13,568 bases of DNA from Clostridia bacterium. Its GTDB lineage: Bacteria; Bacillota; Clostridia; Saccharofermentanales; UBA5734. Of the stretch, positions 13,424-13,568 are shown piece after piece (the stretch's first letter is position 1; the number at the start of each line of letters is the position of its first letter). Under the pieces are notes generated by a model. The model was not told where the DNA came from. It worked only from the letters and a program-made list of their open reading frames with translations, and did not search any database. The stretch spans positions 1-13,568 of the forward strand of contig JAGPFK010000009.1 in NCBI GenBank assembly GCA_018056585.1. The letters are read 5' to 3'. A program made the translations under genes and the position numbers.

Positions 13424-13568
13424 CCAGCGGGCCAGCTCCTCTGTCTGATCAGGGAGCAGATGAACAGGCATCTGACAGATGCCTTTTGCGGTTCCCAAAG
13501 TATCGACAATCTGATGCAGGCCGTCAATACCGCTAAAAACAAGTTTTGCTTTCCCTGCCTGATGCAGG
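13409..13568 (-). CDS. C-terminal 52 residues of an unidentified protein (cut by the window edge)
   Basis: A minus-strand frame enters from the right edge and ends at TAA 13409-13411, 41 nt before serC. The visible residues include AKLVFSGIDGLHQIVDTLGT and end MPVHLLPDQTEELARWLALM. Codon use and composition look like a real bacterial protein, and the spacing and strand fit the serC operon. A hydrophobic strand followed by a Gly turn and a helix suggests an alpha/beta fold. I do not recognise the family from this fragment. Confidence 0.6.
   Translation of the reverse strand, partial: LHQAGKAKLVFSGIDGLHQIVDTLGTAKGICQMPVHLLPDQTEELARWLALM
13466..13484. repeat. 19-bp near-perfect palindrome inside the partial gene
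   Basis: AGGCATCTG (13466-13474) and CAGATGCCT (13476-13484) are perfect inverted arms around one base; on the plus strand T's follow. It lies within coding sequence of the minus-strand partial gene, so it may simply reflect codons. A role as an operator or as an mRNA hairpin ahead of serC is possible. Confidence 0.35.

Noticed and set aside
1..13568. CRISPR arrays, tRNA or rRNA genes, insertion sequences, phage or defence genes
   Set aside because: No spaced direct repeats, tRNA cloverleaf, rRNA signature, transposase frame or terminal repeats were seen on either strand.

Overview
The window reads as chromosomal DNA of a Firmicute, most likely of the Clostridia. Three things point that way: strong GGAGG-type ribosome binding sites, the cdaA-ybbR-glmM gene order typical of low-GC Gram-positives, and a BMP-family lipoprotein ABC importer next to xpt. 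TGA is a true stop here: it ends the aldo/keto reductase, glmM, serC and several other genes, while tryptophan is TGG. The exact genus cannot be read from the sequence.

Left region (1-2064). The first ~200 bases hold no convincing gene. A small secreted-protein gene follows (215-757), interrupted by an in-frame TGA just after its signal peptide. Next is a VanZ-like membrane protein (944-1387) whose probable original 5' end (865-918) has been frameshifted off. Between 1388 and 2064 there is no intact gene. On the minus strand this stretch holds the C-terminal remnant of a small zinc-ribbon protein and a ~270-nt structured non-coding RNA of a family I do not recognise. That RNA has a perfect-consensus sigma-A promoter (TTGACA, 17-nt spacer, TATAAT), an intrinsic terminator, and several long-range complementary segments. 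On the plus strand an 18-bp inverted repeat sits in the promoter region of the next gene.

Middle (2065-5983). A plus-strand aldo/keto reductase converges on the minus-strand pair cdaA-ybbR / glmM. The diadenylate cyclase CdaA and its usual partner YbbR (CdaR) are joined in one 495-residue protein, followed by phosphoglucosamine mutase (GlmM). The pair links c-di-AMP signalling to the first committed steps of cell-wall precursor synthesis. It appears to have its own promoter.

Right region (5984-13568), all minus strand. In transcription order: the 3' end of an unidentified gene, serC (phosphoserine aminotransferase), a Crp/Fnr-family regulator, xpt (xanthine phosphoribosyltransferase), a BMP-type lipoprotein, a double-NBD ATPase and two permeases. 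Tight spacing, a ribosome binding site that overlaps the serC stop, and two 4-nt overlaps point to one operon from serC to the last permease. The transporter most likely brings in purine nucleosides or bases that Xpt and related enzymes salvage. Two strong hairpins, one after the lipoprotein gene and one at the end of the ATPase gene, look suited to setting the relative amounts of the transporter subunits.
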